Positions 34,695 through 46,519 of a stretch of DNA of 64,000 nt are shown here, one piece after another (position 1 is the first letter of the stretch; the number at the start of each line of letters is the position of its first letter). A program made the position numbers and the translations under genes. Origin of the DNA: Siphonodentalium dalli (lineage: Eukaryota; Mollusca; Scaphopoda; Gadilida; Siphonodentaliidae); contig CP136062.1 of the NCBI GenBank assembly GCA_032622095.1, forward strand, positions 161,818,875 to 161,882,874, in the 5' to 3' direction. The notes beneath the pieces are model-generated. The model saw only the letters and a program-made list of their open reading frames with translations, was not told the origin of the DNA and made no database searches.

Positions 34695-37600
34695 ACAAAG
34701 TCACATGTTACTCTTAGTGGGGTGGAAAGTAACCACGTGTACCCTGTGCACCCATGGTCCTGAAAGTAATTCAGGAAATATGTTTTCTAATTTGTAACCA
34801 ATGTAACAAGGTACTTTGGGATTTCTAAGAAAAAACAATAAAAGTAACAAATTAACAAAGTAACCAGAAGTAACCATTTGTACCCCGTTTAGCCATGGAC
34901 TGTAAATTAGTTCAGGGGATATATTTTCTAATTTGTAACCAATGTAACAGGTTACTTTGGGATTTCTAAGAAAAAAAATAAAAGGAAGAAATGTAACATT
35001 AACTAATAGGTAAAGTAACCAGAAGTAACCATTTGTACCCTGTGTACCTATGGGCCTGAAATTAGCTCAGGAAATATGTTTTCTAATTTGTAACCAATGT
35101 AACAAGGTACTTTAAGATTTCTAGGGGAAAAAAGTAACAAATGTAACACTAACTAATAGATAAAGTAACCAGAAGTAACCATTTGTACCCTATGTACCTA
35201 TGGGCCTGAAATTAGTTCAGGAAATATGTTTTCTAATTTGTAACCAATGTAACAGGGTACTTTGACATTTCTCAGAAAAAAAGGTAACAAATGTAACATT
35301 AGCTAATAGTTAAAGTAACCAGAAGTAACAATTTGTACCCCGTGTACCCATGGGCCTGAAATTAGTTCAAGAAATATGTTTTCTAATTTGTAACCCGCAA
35401 CGTAACAAGAAAAGAAATATGTTTTCTAATTTGTAACCAATGTAACAGGGTACTTTGACATTTCTAAGAAAAAAAAATAAAAGTAACAAATGTAACATTA
35501 AAGTAACCAGAAGTAACCAATTGTACCCCGTGTACCCATGGGCCTGAAATTAATTAAGAAAATATGTTTTCTAATTTGTAACCAATGTAACAGGGTACTT
35601 TGACATTTCTAAGAAAAAAAAATAAAAGTAACAAATGTAACATTAAAGTAACCAGAAGTAACCATTTGTATCCCGTGTACCTATGGGCCTCAAATTAGTT
35701 CAGAAAATATGTTTTCTAATTTGTAACCAATGTAACAAGGTACTTTCAGATTTCTAAGAAGAAAACAAAATAACAAATGTAACACTAACTAATAGGTAAC
35801 GTAACCAGAAGTAACCATTTGTACCCCGTGTACCCATGGGCCTGAAATTAGTTCAGGTAATATGTTTTATAATTTGTAACCAATGTAACAAGGTACTTTG
35901 AGATTTCTAAGGGAAAATAAATAACAGTAACAAATGTAACATTAAATAATAGTTAAAGTAACCAGAAGTAACCATTTGTACCATGTGCACCCATGGTCCT
36001 GAAATTAGTTCAGGAAATATGTTTTCTAATTTTTAACCAATGTAACAAGGTACTTTGAGATTTCTAAGAAGAAAAAATAAAAGTAACAAATGTAACATTA
36101 ACTAATAGGTAAAGTAACCAGAAGTAACCATTTGTACCCCGTGTACCCATGGGCCTGAAATTAGTTCAGGAAATATGTTTTCTAATTTGTAACCAATGTA
36201 ACAAGGTACTTTAAGATTTCTAATAAAAAAAAGTAACAAATGTAACATTAACTAATAGTTTAGGTAACCAGAAGTAACCGTTTGTACCCTATGTACCTAT
36301 GGGCCTGAAATTAGTTCAGGAAATAGGTTTTCTAATTTGTAACCAATGTAACAAGGTACTTTGAGATTTCTAATAAAAAAAAAAAAAGTAACAAATGTAA
36401 CATTAAAGTAACCAGAAGTAACCATTTGTACCCCGTGTACCCTCGGGCCTGAAATTAGTTCAGAAAATATATTTTCCCATGGGCCTGAAATTAGTTCAGG
36501 AAATATGTTTTCTAATTTGTAACCAATGTAACAATGTACTTTGGGATTTCTAAGAAAAAAAAATAAAAGTAACAAATGTAACATTGAAGTAACCAGAAGT
36601 AACCATCTGTACCCCGTGTACCCATGGGCCTGAAATTAGTTCAGAAAATATGTTTTCTAATTTGTAAGCAATGTAACAAGGTACTTTGACATTTCTAAGA
36701 AAAAAAATAATAAAAGTAACAAATGTAACATTAAAGTAACCAGAAGTAACCATTTGTACCCCGTGTACCCATGGGCCTGAAATTAGTTAAGAAAATATGT
36801 TTTCTAATTTGTAACCTATGTAACAAGGTACTTTGAGATTTCTAATAAAAAAGAATAAAAGTAACAAATGTAACATTAAAGTAACCAGAAGTAACCATTT
36901 GTATCCCGTGTACCTATGGGCCTCAAATTAGTTCAGAAAATATGTTTTCTAATTTGTAACCAATGTAACAAGGTACTTTCAGATTTCTAAGAAGAAAACA
37001 AAATAACAAATGTAACACTAACTAATAGGTAACGTAACCAGAAGTAACCATTTGTACCCCGTGTACCCATGGGCCTGAAATTAGTTCAGGTAATATGTTT
37101 TATAATTTGTAACCAATATAACAAGGTACTTTGAGATTTCTAAGGGAAAATAAATAACAGTAACAAATGTAACATTAAATAATAGTTAAAGTAACCAGAA
37201 GTAACCATTTGTACCATGTGCACCCATGGGCCTGAAATTAGTTCAGGAAATATGTTTTCTAATTTTTAACCAATGTAACAAGGTACTTTGAGATTTCTAA
37301 GAAGAAAAAATAGAAGTAACAAATGTAACATTAACTGATAGGTAAAGTAACCAGAAGTAACCATTTGTACCCCGTGTACCCATGGGCATGAAATTAGTTC
37401 AGGAAATATGTTTTCTAATTTGTAACCAATGTAACAAGGTACTTTAAGATTTCTAATAAAAAAAAGTAACAAATGTAACATTAACTAATAGTTTAGGTAA
37501 CCATAAGTAACCGTTTGTACCCTATGTACCTATGGGCCTGAAATTAGTTCAGGAAATATGTTTTATAATTTGTAACCAATGTAACAAGGTACTTTGAGAT

Positions 37601-38151
37601 TTCTAATAAAAAAAAAAAAGAAGTAACAAATGTAACATTAAAGTAACCAGAAGTAACCATTTGTACCCCGTGTACCCTCGGGCCTGAAATTAGTTCAGAA
37701 AATATGTTTTCTAATTTGTAACCAATGTAACAAGGTACTTTGGGATTTCTAAGAAAAAAAATAAAAGTAACAAATGTAACATTAAAGTAACCATCTGTAC
37801 CCCGTGTACCCATGGGCCTGAAATTAGTTCAGGAAATATGTTTTCTAATTTGTAACCAATGTAACAATGTACTTTGGGATTTCTAAGAAAAAAAAATAAA
37901 AGTAACAAATGTAACATTGAAGTAACCAGAAGTAACCATCTGTACCCCGTGTACCCATGGGCCTGAAATTAGTTCAGAAAATATGTTTTCTAATTTGTAA
38001 GCAATGTAACAAGGTACTTTGGGATTTCTAATAAAAATAAATTAAAGTAACAAATGTAACATTAAAGTAACCAGAAGTAACCATTTGTACCCAGTGTACC
38101 CATGGGCCTGAAATTAGTTCAGAAAATATGTTTTCCAATTTGTAACCAATG
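34695..38151. repeat. satellite with units of about 150 bp and a 1233-bp higher-order repeat
   Basis: More than twenty units share GTAACCAGAAGTAACCATTT, CCCATGGGCCTGAAATTAG, ATATGTTTTCTAATTTGTAA and CAATGTAACAAGGTACTTT. A block starting with the variant GTATCCCGTGTACCTATG at 35668 recurs at 36901 with the same series of variant units, which gives a higher-order period of 1233 bases. The antisense frames here (for example ISGPWVHGVQMVTSGYF) are by-products of the repeat. Confidence 0.95.
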
Positions 38152-38590
38152 GTTTAAACATATTTTGTTTGTTCATAAATTGATTTATTACAAAAGGGAT
38201 TGGAGGACAAGTGCTATAATCACTTAGAATTCCCTCCTCCCCTTAGTATAATACACTGACAAATTTTACACTAAAGACGAACAAACACAAGGTATATAAA
38301 ATACATACATATAATGAACAACATATGAAAAAATAAACAGAATGGAGATTGTGGAGTAGAATCGGACGTTCGGTACAGTGACGAGATGGGTTGAGTGTGT
38401 GTATGCTTCATCAACACGTCGGTGATCATTCCCGTGCAACAAGTAAAAATACGATAGTACAGGCATCTATCAATTATTCATTGCCATAACAGGGGCATAA
38501 CTTGGATATTTTACAAAAGAAACAAGGTACACATATAGAATATATTCTATTATAAGTAGATTTGAAGTGTAAAATGGCATGGGCAAAGTG
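38152..38590 (-). other. 3' UTR of the jockey-like LINE
   Basis: Non-coding continuation from the stop at 38591 to the defined insertion border at 38152. Confidence 0.6.
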
Positions 38591-40959
38591 TTAGGTTCTC
38601 TCAAATCGACCGGAATCTCTAATATACGAGTGTACAGCCTTAAAAATATCACTATTCTCAGTATAAGTTAGTTCGGGTTTCCCATAAAGAAATATGTCTA
38701 CAGAGTTAATAATATATTGCAAGAGATTATTATTAAGTCTTAGCCGAGATTCGGCATAATGGTTACATTCAAAGAAAAGATGATTAAAATTTTCTTCCCG
38801 GAAGCCACACGAGCATGTTGCGGAATCTGAGATATGATTGCGTAATTTATCGGACTGAAGGCCACTACATTTACATCTAAGTTGCGTGTGAATAATATTA
38901 AAATAACGGCTCCCATTTGTGAAATACAAAGGTGGCTTCTGCCTTGTACCCGCGTAGCACATATGTTTCAATTGCTTCACGAATGCATCATAGGCGAGAT
39001 TGCGAATAGTTAATTTAGTGGAGTTCCACTCCTTTGTACATACAGGGGGAAAAGTGGATTTTAACCTTGCAGAGTCACAGCGAATGATAATGAAATCAGA
39101 AGCATATTTTGATTCTCGATCGGTCCTATCTCTGAAACGTTCGGGCAAGATGGTGCTTAAGTAACGAGGTGCGTTATTATTTATTATCTTGTGAAGGGTG
39201 GATAGCCGTTTAACGGTTCTTCTGTCCTCTAAACTATCCCAGCCTACCTCAGTCATTAATCTGACATCTGATACAGAACGAGTGCAACCAGTCACGATTC
39301 TGGCTGCATCTAACTGAATATCATTAAGGTTTTTAAGGAGGTAATTCGGAGCTTGCATATTCGAGAAGTGGCCTCACGTATGTCAAGTACATTGTTTCTC
39401 AAGTCTTTCTGCTTAGTATACATTTAAGTTACCTTATTTGGGACAGTCTCGCATAAGCACTTTTACACGTGCTGTCGATACACATATTCCATTTGAGATC
39501 ACTCTGCAGTTCAATGCCTAAATGCTTGTGATTTTCGGTGTATTCCAGGACTTCACCATTGAATTTAACCACGGGCCTATAGTATTTTCAGGGAAACTTC
39601 CAAAAAACATCAGATTGGTTTTTGATGGATTGAATGTCACCATCCATTGCCTAGACCAATTGCTCAACTTAATCATATCATTATTCAGTGAAATTTCAAG
39701 TGTGTTTAGGTCAGGACTATTCTTCATTAGACAAGTATCATCTGCGTATAGAGACACGTTTTGGATTCCATACTATCGGTTATATCGTTAATGTAGAGCA
39801 AAAATAGGAGAGGACCGATAACGGACCCCTGGGGCACTCCAGAATCTAAACAATCATAATTTGAGACACAGGCATTGACCCTAACCTTTTGTTGGCGATT
39901 GCTAAGATAACTCTTAAACCATAACATAGGTTTTCCTTTAATCCCATATTTCTCTATTTTGTGTAAAAGTCCTTCATGCCAAACTTTATCGAACGCTTTG
40001 GACACATCACAGTAAACCGCACAAGTATTGCATCCTTCATCTAGTGCTTCTGCGATACTATGAACTATTTCAATAAGCTGATATTCAGTACTATGTTTAG
40101 GAAGGAACCCAGACTAATAATTATACAAGTTATTTTCTTGTAAATGCTCAAGTAATTTATTATGGATAATTTTTTCTAATATTTTACCGAGAACGTTCAG
40201 AAGTGAAACTGGCCTATATAATTATTAGGATCTTTTTGGTCACCTTTTTTTAAAAGAGGTATAACATTCGTTTTTTTCCATTCATCTGGGAACTGACAAA
40301 GGTCTATCGATTTCTGCAATAATATACTAAGTGGTTTGCATACAGTAGCATGTGTTTCTTTAAGCATGCGATAACTAATACCATCTGACCCACAAGCTTT
40401 TTTCGTTGGTAGATCTTTCAAACATTTTGAAATTTTTGACTCACTAATCGATATTTCAGTGATAACTTCATCTGTTCGTTCAACAAAATTCGGTAAACAT
40501 TTCGCTTTCATTTCTAATGACCTATTGGCAACAAAGATACTATTTAAAATTTCAGCTTCTTTGTCTTTGTCATCGCAGAACATTTTGTTTGTATATGAGA
40601 GAGGCGGGATTCCTTGGTTCGAATTTTTACCCATAAATGTTTTAACAACATGCCAAAACTGTTTTGGGTTATTATTCATAACAAGAGATTCATCCAAGCG
40701 AGTCATATACTCATTTTTTGCGTGTTTCTTGGCATTATTCACTTGATTTCGAGCTTTCTTATATTTCGACCACGTGAAACTCGTATTACATTTTTTAGCT
40801 TTTCTTCTAAAGCGGTCGCGTTGGCGGATTAGTGTTCTGACTGTGCTATCAAACCACGGTTTATCATTTCTACGTACCAATATATCTCGGCGTGGTATGA
40901 AAGATTCGATCATCTTCAGAAACTTATATCTGAAATGCTCAACAGATTCGTTGACGTCA
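38591..40959 (-). pseudogene. LINE ORF2 remnant: linker, reverse transcriptase, C-terminal Cys-rich region
   Basis: In order on the minus strand: the linker (PRRDILVRRNDKPWFDSTVR); RT fingers (KACGSDGISYRMLK; FPDEWKKTNVIPLLKKG); palm (CDVSKAFDKVWHEGLLHKI; GVPQGSVIGPLLFLLYIND); active site SLYADDTCLM near 39740; then DAARIVTGCTRSVS and the terminal Cys-rich segment CSCGFREENFNHLFFECNHY. The order and the PQGSxxGPLLF and ARIVTG words are those of the jockey/CR1/L2-like superfamily. A break near 40200, a TAG in the palm before SGFLPKHS, and breaks near 39740 and 39400 make it non-functional. The endonuclease is missing through 5' truncation. Confidence 0.85.
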
Positions 40960-41140
40960 AACCAATGTAACAAGGTACTTGTAAACAAAAACTAAAAGTA
41001 ACAAATATAATATTAACTAATAGGTAAAGTAACCAGAAGTAACCATTTGTAACCCGTGTACCCATGGGCCTGAAGTTAGTTCAGGAAATATGTTTTCTAA
41101 GTTTCCAAATTTGTGCTTACAAAATGTAACCAATGTACCG
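40960..41140. repeat. continuation of the satellite beyond the LINE
   Basis: CAATGTAACAAGGTACTT, GTAACCAGAAGTAACCATTT and CCCATGGGCCTGAAGTTAG follow the right copy of the target duplication. About one unit is left, showing that the LINE landed near the edge of the array. Confidence 0.9.
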
Positions 41141-41391
41141 ACGTAACAACAGGGTACAAAAGTTGTGATTTTTTCGGCGTACCAAAATTTGCCATATATG
41201 GTTTTTGATTCACCCCTCTTCAAAAAAAACAGTAACGACCCCCCCCCCCCCTCCCTCCCCCGGATAGTTTCAAGGATATCTTCATACGTGCATGGTTATC
41301 AGAATGCGATGAAACTAATAATACGTTGCAAAACAAAATACGAAATCACCAGGATCACTAAGATGGAACATGTTCACGTATGCTGGACATT
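41141..41391. other. no gene; poly(C) tract
   Basis: A C-rich run lies at 41239-41261. Nothing else is recognised. Confidence 0.35.
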
Positions 41392-41856
41392 ATATGTGAC
41401 CCGCCATATCAAATCCAGTCGTAAGTCGGGATTTTTTTACCCTGTGCCAATGCATTCTCTTATATATGCGAGTCGACCATAGGTCGCCTCGCATATATAA
41501 GAGAATGCATTGGCCTAACAATTTTTTATCATGTTTTTTAAATAAATGTTTCTTACAATTTTTAGGAAATAAAATAAAAAACATCAATTACCCTGCAGGG
41601 AGCCCCACACATATATAGAAGCATATAGAAGAGTGTCGTCTGCTCATGTTTGTCTGGGGCTCTGTATGGGTGAAATTATAAAATTGTTAAAGAATACAAG
41701 AAAAAATTATTAAAATTGTAAAAAATTGTTAGGACAATGCATTCTCATATATATATGCGAGGCGACCTATGATCAACTCGCATATATAAGAGAATGCATT
41801 GGCACAGGGTAAAAAATCCCGACTTCCGACTGGATTTGATATGGCGGGTCACATAT
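41392..41856. mobile_element. fold-back element with long ends and two CCAATGCATTC hairpins
   Basis: The ends are inverted copies beginning ATATGTGACCCGCCATATCA and continuing with TCGGGATTTTTTACCCTGTG. They run directly into the hairpin module (41446-41514 and about 41733-41806) and then CCTAACAATTTTTTA. Arms of more than 120 bases are complementary. The ends differ from those of the TTAA elements that carry the same hairpin. No target duplication was identified with confidence. Confidence 0.8.
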
Positions 41857-42159
41857 GTCATGTTCGAATGTCAAAATTATTGGTTACCGACGGAATAGTC
41901 TACAAAAGAGTGGAACTAACCGATATGTTTTTACCAGCCCTGGGAATTAGCCTTGGCAATAGGCAATGCCTAGGTAAAAACAGATGCAAAATCAGTTTGC
42001 CTAGGAAATTATATTGCCAAGGTAAAATAAATTAATTTGGGTTACTAAACTTTCATTGTCTATCAGAAACAGAATCTCTTTAGCCAAAATGACTTCCTTT
42101 CATTCTTATTAGCGCGCGCCGCGTGTATACTGTTCTGCAAATTTTTGAAAGCTGTTGTC
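41857..42159. other. no gene recognised
   Basis: Short frame only (41799-42035, partly inside the fold-back element), without a known motif. A local imperfect repeat with CCTAGGTAAAA and GCCTAGGAAA words is seen at 41960-42030. Confidence 0.3.
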
Positions 42160-42530
42160 CGATGGGCATTTTATTTATAGATAATTGGTTTTTCCTGTTT
42201 AAAAGTCGAACTGCGCGACCAGGAGGCCGAGTCCGGTAAAAGGTGTAGTTGGAATTTCAATTTCGTTTATTGTCCTTTACATTATTAAGTCAATAATGTT
42301 GATTTTTGGTTTGTGACAAGCTATGTCAATTACCAATAAAAGAAATTTAAAAGATAATTTGTAAGTCTTATATTTCAACTTTTATAGATATGTTTCGTTC
42401 TGCAGCCCACTGATGGTTGTGGTCGGAGACGGCCGCCGGTTCGTTAATTAGGTGCTGGTTGTTATTGTTATTTTAACGGAATTCTGAGTTGGCCATTCGC
42501 GAAACCAATATATTTTATATTCTATAATTA
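42160..42530 (+). repeat. dispersed repeat shared with 26995-27420
   Basis: Same order of shared words as the copy at 27 kb (GAGGCCGAGTCCGGTAAAAG, GTCAATAATGTTGATTTTTG). The copies differ by small indels. Confidence 0.8.
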
Positions 42531-42542
42531 CAAGCATGGGTA

Positions 42543-42735
42543 TATAATATAACAATAACATGATTTTTGAGGGCATTGTGGTCTCTTAACGACCCGATAG
42601 GAATGATTAACAGCCAGAGGGCCTATAAGCGGCCCGAGACGAAGTCGAGGGCCGATAATAGGCACGAGGGCTGTTAATCGGGAGGGCCGTTAAGAAACCA
42701 TAATGCCCGAAAAATATCATGTTATTACTATTATT
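42543..42735. mobile_element. fold-back element
   Basis: AATAACATGATTTTTGAGGG at about 42548 pairs with its reverse complement ending near 42725. The arms include GGGCATTGTGGTCTCTTAAC and are imperfect in the middle. It is GC-richer than its flanks and non-coding. Confidence 0.7.
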
Positions 42736-43464
42736 TCCACACACTATCATTATGTAAGTGTCGTACCCCGGCAAGTTAAAATATTTCACAACATCTCTGA
42801 ATTAACACAATTTAATCAAAAAATAGAATAGTATTCAATATCATCAACATTTGATCACAATACTTTAATTGTTCTATGGAGTTTCAGTCAATTCACTTCT
42901 CTACTCCATAATTGTAATTTATTGTGCACTGTCGATCGAGATGTGCTATCCGGTCTAGCACTATTTTCAAGAAAACTTAGTTGATTTTCGTCTAATTCAC
43001 TGGATTGAGACATTTTTTAAATTTACACAAATACGCATGGATCGTCTGATTTGTGTACAAACAATTATCACGTGATCAAAACAAAAATCATGTGACCAAA
43101 ATACATGGAAATTAGGCAAAATATCACCGGCACCTGAGACCAAATAACTCGCGTAATAATGCTTAAATTGAAATAATATATACCTGTGTTTACCTTAGGA
43201 TACCATTTAGTTAGGTATGTGTTCTATGTAACACATGGCAATCGGGTATTTCTTCGTTAAAAGGCTTTATTAGAATAAAGAAATTCCGAAAAATTCATCG
43301 GCAGTTTGGTCACGTGACGTGTCGGGCCATCTCGTGCTAACGACAAGCATATCCCATTAGCGCCCTATGGCCATAATGAACTTACATATTCACGTAATTT
43401 AGTTAGTGTTGTGTGATTTTATCGCAGGATAAAACGTCATTAATATTCTAGAGAATGCCCTTAT
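42736..43464. other. no gene recognised
   Basis: Non-coding by eye; no transposon ends recognised. Confidence 0.35.
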
Positions 43465-44175
43465 AGGCGGAAATAATATGATATTTTGAGCGCGTTACCA
43501 TTTCTGACTATGGTTTTCTTGTCATATATTGTCCTGCAAGATTTAGCATCCATGGCAATGGGACATTAACTATACCGGCATAAGGACACTTATTTTGGAG
43601 ATGGTTTGGGGAATTGTACATTTATTCTTGTGGCTTGGAAACAATGTTCCCCAAAATAACTAACAAATCACAGATGACATTAAATTTGAGTGAATTAGAT
43701 TTAAGCATATAGTTTTTATCGTCCACAATTTCTTGATAACTATAATCATAATCAAATAGCATACCTGGGTCGTTACAATGAGGACATGGTTCCTCCACTA
43801 TAGTCATGCATGATTGCATATCTATATATAAGCTGTTCTTTGCGCGTGTCCTTAAAAACCTTTTTCTGTCATCATAATGGTTTTGCGACTTTTGAACTAA
43901 GCGCACACGTAAACGATGCTCACTTACGCTGGGGTGTTGTCTTCGTAGGTTTTCAAGAGTTATCTATCCTGGAAACGCGCCAACCTACGACAATAACCGT
44001 CTGTGCCTTTCCGCGCCCATTTCGTTTAACTATATAAATATGTTCACTCATTGCAGTCATATCTCACCAGCGGAAAGGTGCAGACGGTTATCTCATAGGT
44101 TAGCGCGTTTCCATGATAGACAAGAAAACCATATAGTCAGAAATGGTAACGCCACCAAGATCATATTATTAGCCA
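43465..44175. mobile_element. inverted-repeat element of about 710 bp
   Basis: Left end with AATAATATGAT and GTTACCATTTCTGACTATGG (43469-43517) is repeated in inverted form at about 44125-44172. Further inner inverted words (GAAACGCGCCAACCTACGA and TAGGTTAGCGCGTTTCCAT) extend the pairing. A 94-codon minus-strand frame at 43622-43906 includes CPHCNDPG but has no recognisable domain, so the element is scored as non-autonomous. Confidence 0.65.
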
Positions 44176-44216
44176 TAAATATAAATTATAATATAATTAT
44201 AATATAAAATATTATT

Positions 44217-44250
44217 CATTAGTTAGCGCTAATATAGGCGCTAACTAATG
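44217..44250. repeat. short perfect palindrome
   Basis: ATTAGTTAGCGC, then TAATATA or TATTA in the middle, then GCGCTAACTAAT-type pairing. It is non-coding and lies directly after the inverted-repeat element. Confidence 0.7.
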
Positions 44251-44825
44251 ACTTGTTAAATAACATCTAATAAATATTCATCTTATTCACAACTTTAAAG
44301 AGTCCTTCTGGCACACGAGAATATTTATCGCCGTTTGATCTGCACCAAGTGAACTCGACGCATATATAATTGATAGAACAGACCTCTATTATGATGATCG
44401 TGTCGTTATTTGTTTAAGATACGTATCAATTGACATATACGCACCCGTTCCCTCATTAAAATCTATATATATCGCCCATTTTAGGGGAGATCCGCGAATT
44501 CGGGGACTTCCGCAAAGTGACCTCCACAAATCGGGACCTACTGCAAATCGTCGCACCCAATGCAAATTGTAAACAAATACGATTGACATGCGTTTTAACG
44601 AGGTGAGCTTTAATTAAACGAAAGAAGCATTCTACATAAACTATTTGTCATGGACTCAGCCAGTGTGCCATATATATGTGTCAACTAAGGTAGCTTTGCG
44701 TGGTAAAAGTGAAAAGTGAAAGTGGAAAATCCTATTGAAAATGAAAGTAGCCTACAATTTTGGGATTTACGCGGCAGATTGCAGTGAATCTATACTATTG
44801 GAAGTGAATGTACAATTCCTGGAAT
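44251..44825. other. no gene recognised
   Basis: Non-coding sequence without clear repeats. Confidence 0.35.
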
Positions 44826-44831
44826 TCTATC

Positions 44832-44911
44832 AGATATCGCGACTCTGCTCGTTTTCGTGATCATAGGTTATATAGGGCCTATATGACCACGAAAACGAGT
44901 CGAGTCGCGAT
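44832..44911. repeat. hairpin with TATCGCGACTC arms
   Basis: TATCGCGACTCTGCTCGTTT at 44834 pairs with AAACGAGTCGAGTCGCGATA ending at 44911. The loop region is itself AT-rich and symmetrical (TATAGGGCCTATA). Confidence 0.8.
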
Positions 44912-44979
44912 ACATTCATCGGTACAAACACATTGTGTATACGATACAATTTTGACTTGATGACCAGAAAATAAAAGAT

Positions 44980-45207
44980 GGCGGTTAATCCAATTTTCCA
45001 ACAGAACAGATATGCGCGCTCCAATTAAAATTACCCATAATTCACTTCACTACACCAGGGGTTTCCAATGGGTTATACATTATTTTCAGGCTGCGGTTAA
45101 TCCAAGTCTCCAACAGAACAGACATGCGCGCTCCAATTAAAATTACCCATAATTCACTTCACTACACCAGGGGTTTCCAATGGGTTATACATTATTTTCA
45201 GGCTATC
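44980..45207 (+). repeat. tandem duplication, unit of about 113 bp
   Basis: CGGTTAATCCAA through TACATTATTTTCAGGCT is present twice in tandem with only a few differences, so the duplication is recent. Confidence 0.95.
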
Positions 45208-45217
45208 AGATTATTTA

Positions 45218-45385
45218 TATTTTCAAGAACATATTACACCGGTGACTTTAAATTTACAATTTCAGCCTGTCCTGACTCTATCGGTATGTTTGAGTTATAT
45301 TTTCAAGAACATATTATTTACGGTGGCATTAACTTTACAATTTCAGCATTTACGTGATTCTATCGGTACGATTGAGCAAGGTACA
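45218..45385 (+). repeat. second tandem duplication, unit of about 83 bp
   Basis: TATTTTCAAGAACATATTA, then TTTACAATTTCAGC, then GACTCTATCGGTA occurs twice in tandem. Confidence 0.9.
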
Positions 45386-46519
45386 AAAACCTATTCTCCC
45401 AAAATGTATTCGCTCACTGCTCCATAGATTATCAAAAACTCAAAAACAGCTTACACCACCTTGTGGCAAAATAACTCTTGAAAAACCAAAGAAGACAACA
45501 CTTTTCGCCTCATTTACACATTCAAGTGTTTAGCGGGTCGAAATTAGCTCGCTCCATTAGTCGTAATTATACTAACTATACCCATAAACGTTCCCGATTA
45601 TCAGCCTCATGCAGGATTCTTGATAAACCAGTCCAGAAGCATTAGTTTCACTAGGGAAAAAAATCGGGAAAAGCTTATTTGTTCAGGGATTAATATGAAC
45701 ATGTTATGGAAACATGGCAAAAGTCCTCTAGAATCCGAGTTCAGCTTTTTGAGATATCTTGATTTTTTGAATGGTTCAAATTCTGAAGCATTTCCATCAG
45801 ACCATATGCGAATGCAGTCATGTGACAGTGCAGATCAATTAATGCCATATTCATAATACATTGAAATATATACAAACACTGCTTAGTCGTGAACCATATA
45901 AGTAGAATGGCTGTCCCAAAATGGCCGCCAAAATGGACAAAATCGAATGAAAATTACATTTTGTGCAAAATCGAACAGCTAGTCCCATAAGAGCGTCAAA
46001 AGGCTCGAATTATATGAGGGAGAATGATTGCAGAGTATAAGAGAACAATTTATAAGAGATGTACGAATTCTCTCTAATATATATCTCGCAAGTGAAAGTA
46101 AGGCCTCATACAATTGTTAAATCTGGACTTTTTGAGCGCAAAGAAACGGAACAAGGCAATTTTTTCTGCACCATTTATCGTGAATCTTCTGATATATGTG
46201 TAAAATTGATTCTGTGACCTTTTCTACAAGCAGAAATATATGTGCTCATATCAGTCTCATGCACGAATGTGACCGGTCATCGTTTCTTTTGATATATACA
46301 CCATCAAACGTTTAAAATGCACTGCTTTTGAGCAGCATGAGATATATATTCATCGAGTAATGGGTGAATTGTGTAGATTCTATTGTCCGTGTCTTAAAAT
46401 AGTAGTCATAGTTGCCTACGATCAAGTAATAAAACACGAATACTTTGCTTTTTTATCACAAGAATGCATGGTGGTATACTATGAACGCAATTTATCAAAA
46501 TACAAAGGAGTGCCATATA
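45386..46519. other. no gene recognised
   Basis: A 78-codon frame at 45620-45856 has no recognisable domain or splice context. Nothing else is visible. Confidence 0.35.

Larger units (their letters stand above)
38152..40959 (-). mobile_element. 5'-truncated jockey-superfamily-like LINE inserted in the satellite
   Basis: The 8-bp word AACCAATG flanks the insert at 38144-38151 and 40960-40967, and satellite sequence continues on both sides, so both ends are defined exactly. The 5' end (at 40959) lies between endonuclease and RT. The 3' end, on the minus strand, finishes with TATGTTTAAAC and no poly(A). Confidence 0.9.

Noticed and set aside
34695-38151. Regular repeats resembling a CRISPR array
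   Set aside because: The units are contiguous and of about 150 bases with no unique spacers of constant size, and the DNA is eukaryotic. It is a satellite.
36297-41223. Family of similar minus-strand frames (GYKLENIFPELISGP...MVTSGYF) suggesting a repetitive protein
   Set aside because: They are translations of the roughly 150-bp satellite; length varies with indels, stops differ between units, and there is no conserved start.
43622-43906. 94-codon minus-strand frame with CPHC
   Set aside because: It lies inside an inverted-repeat element, shows only one Cys pair and has no splice or start support.
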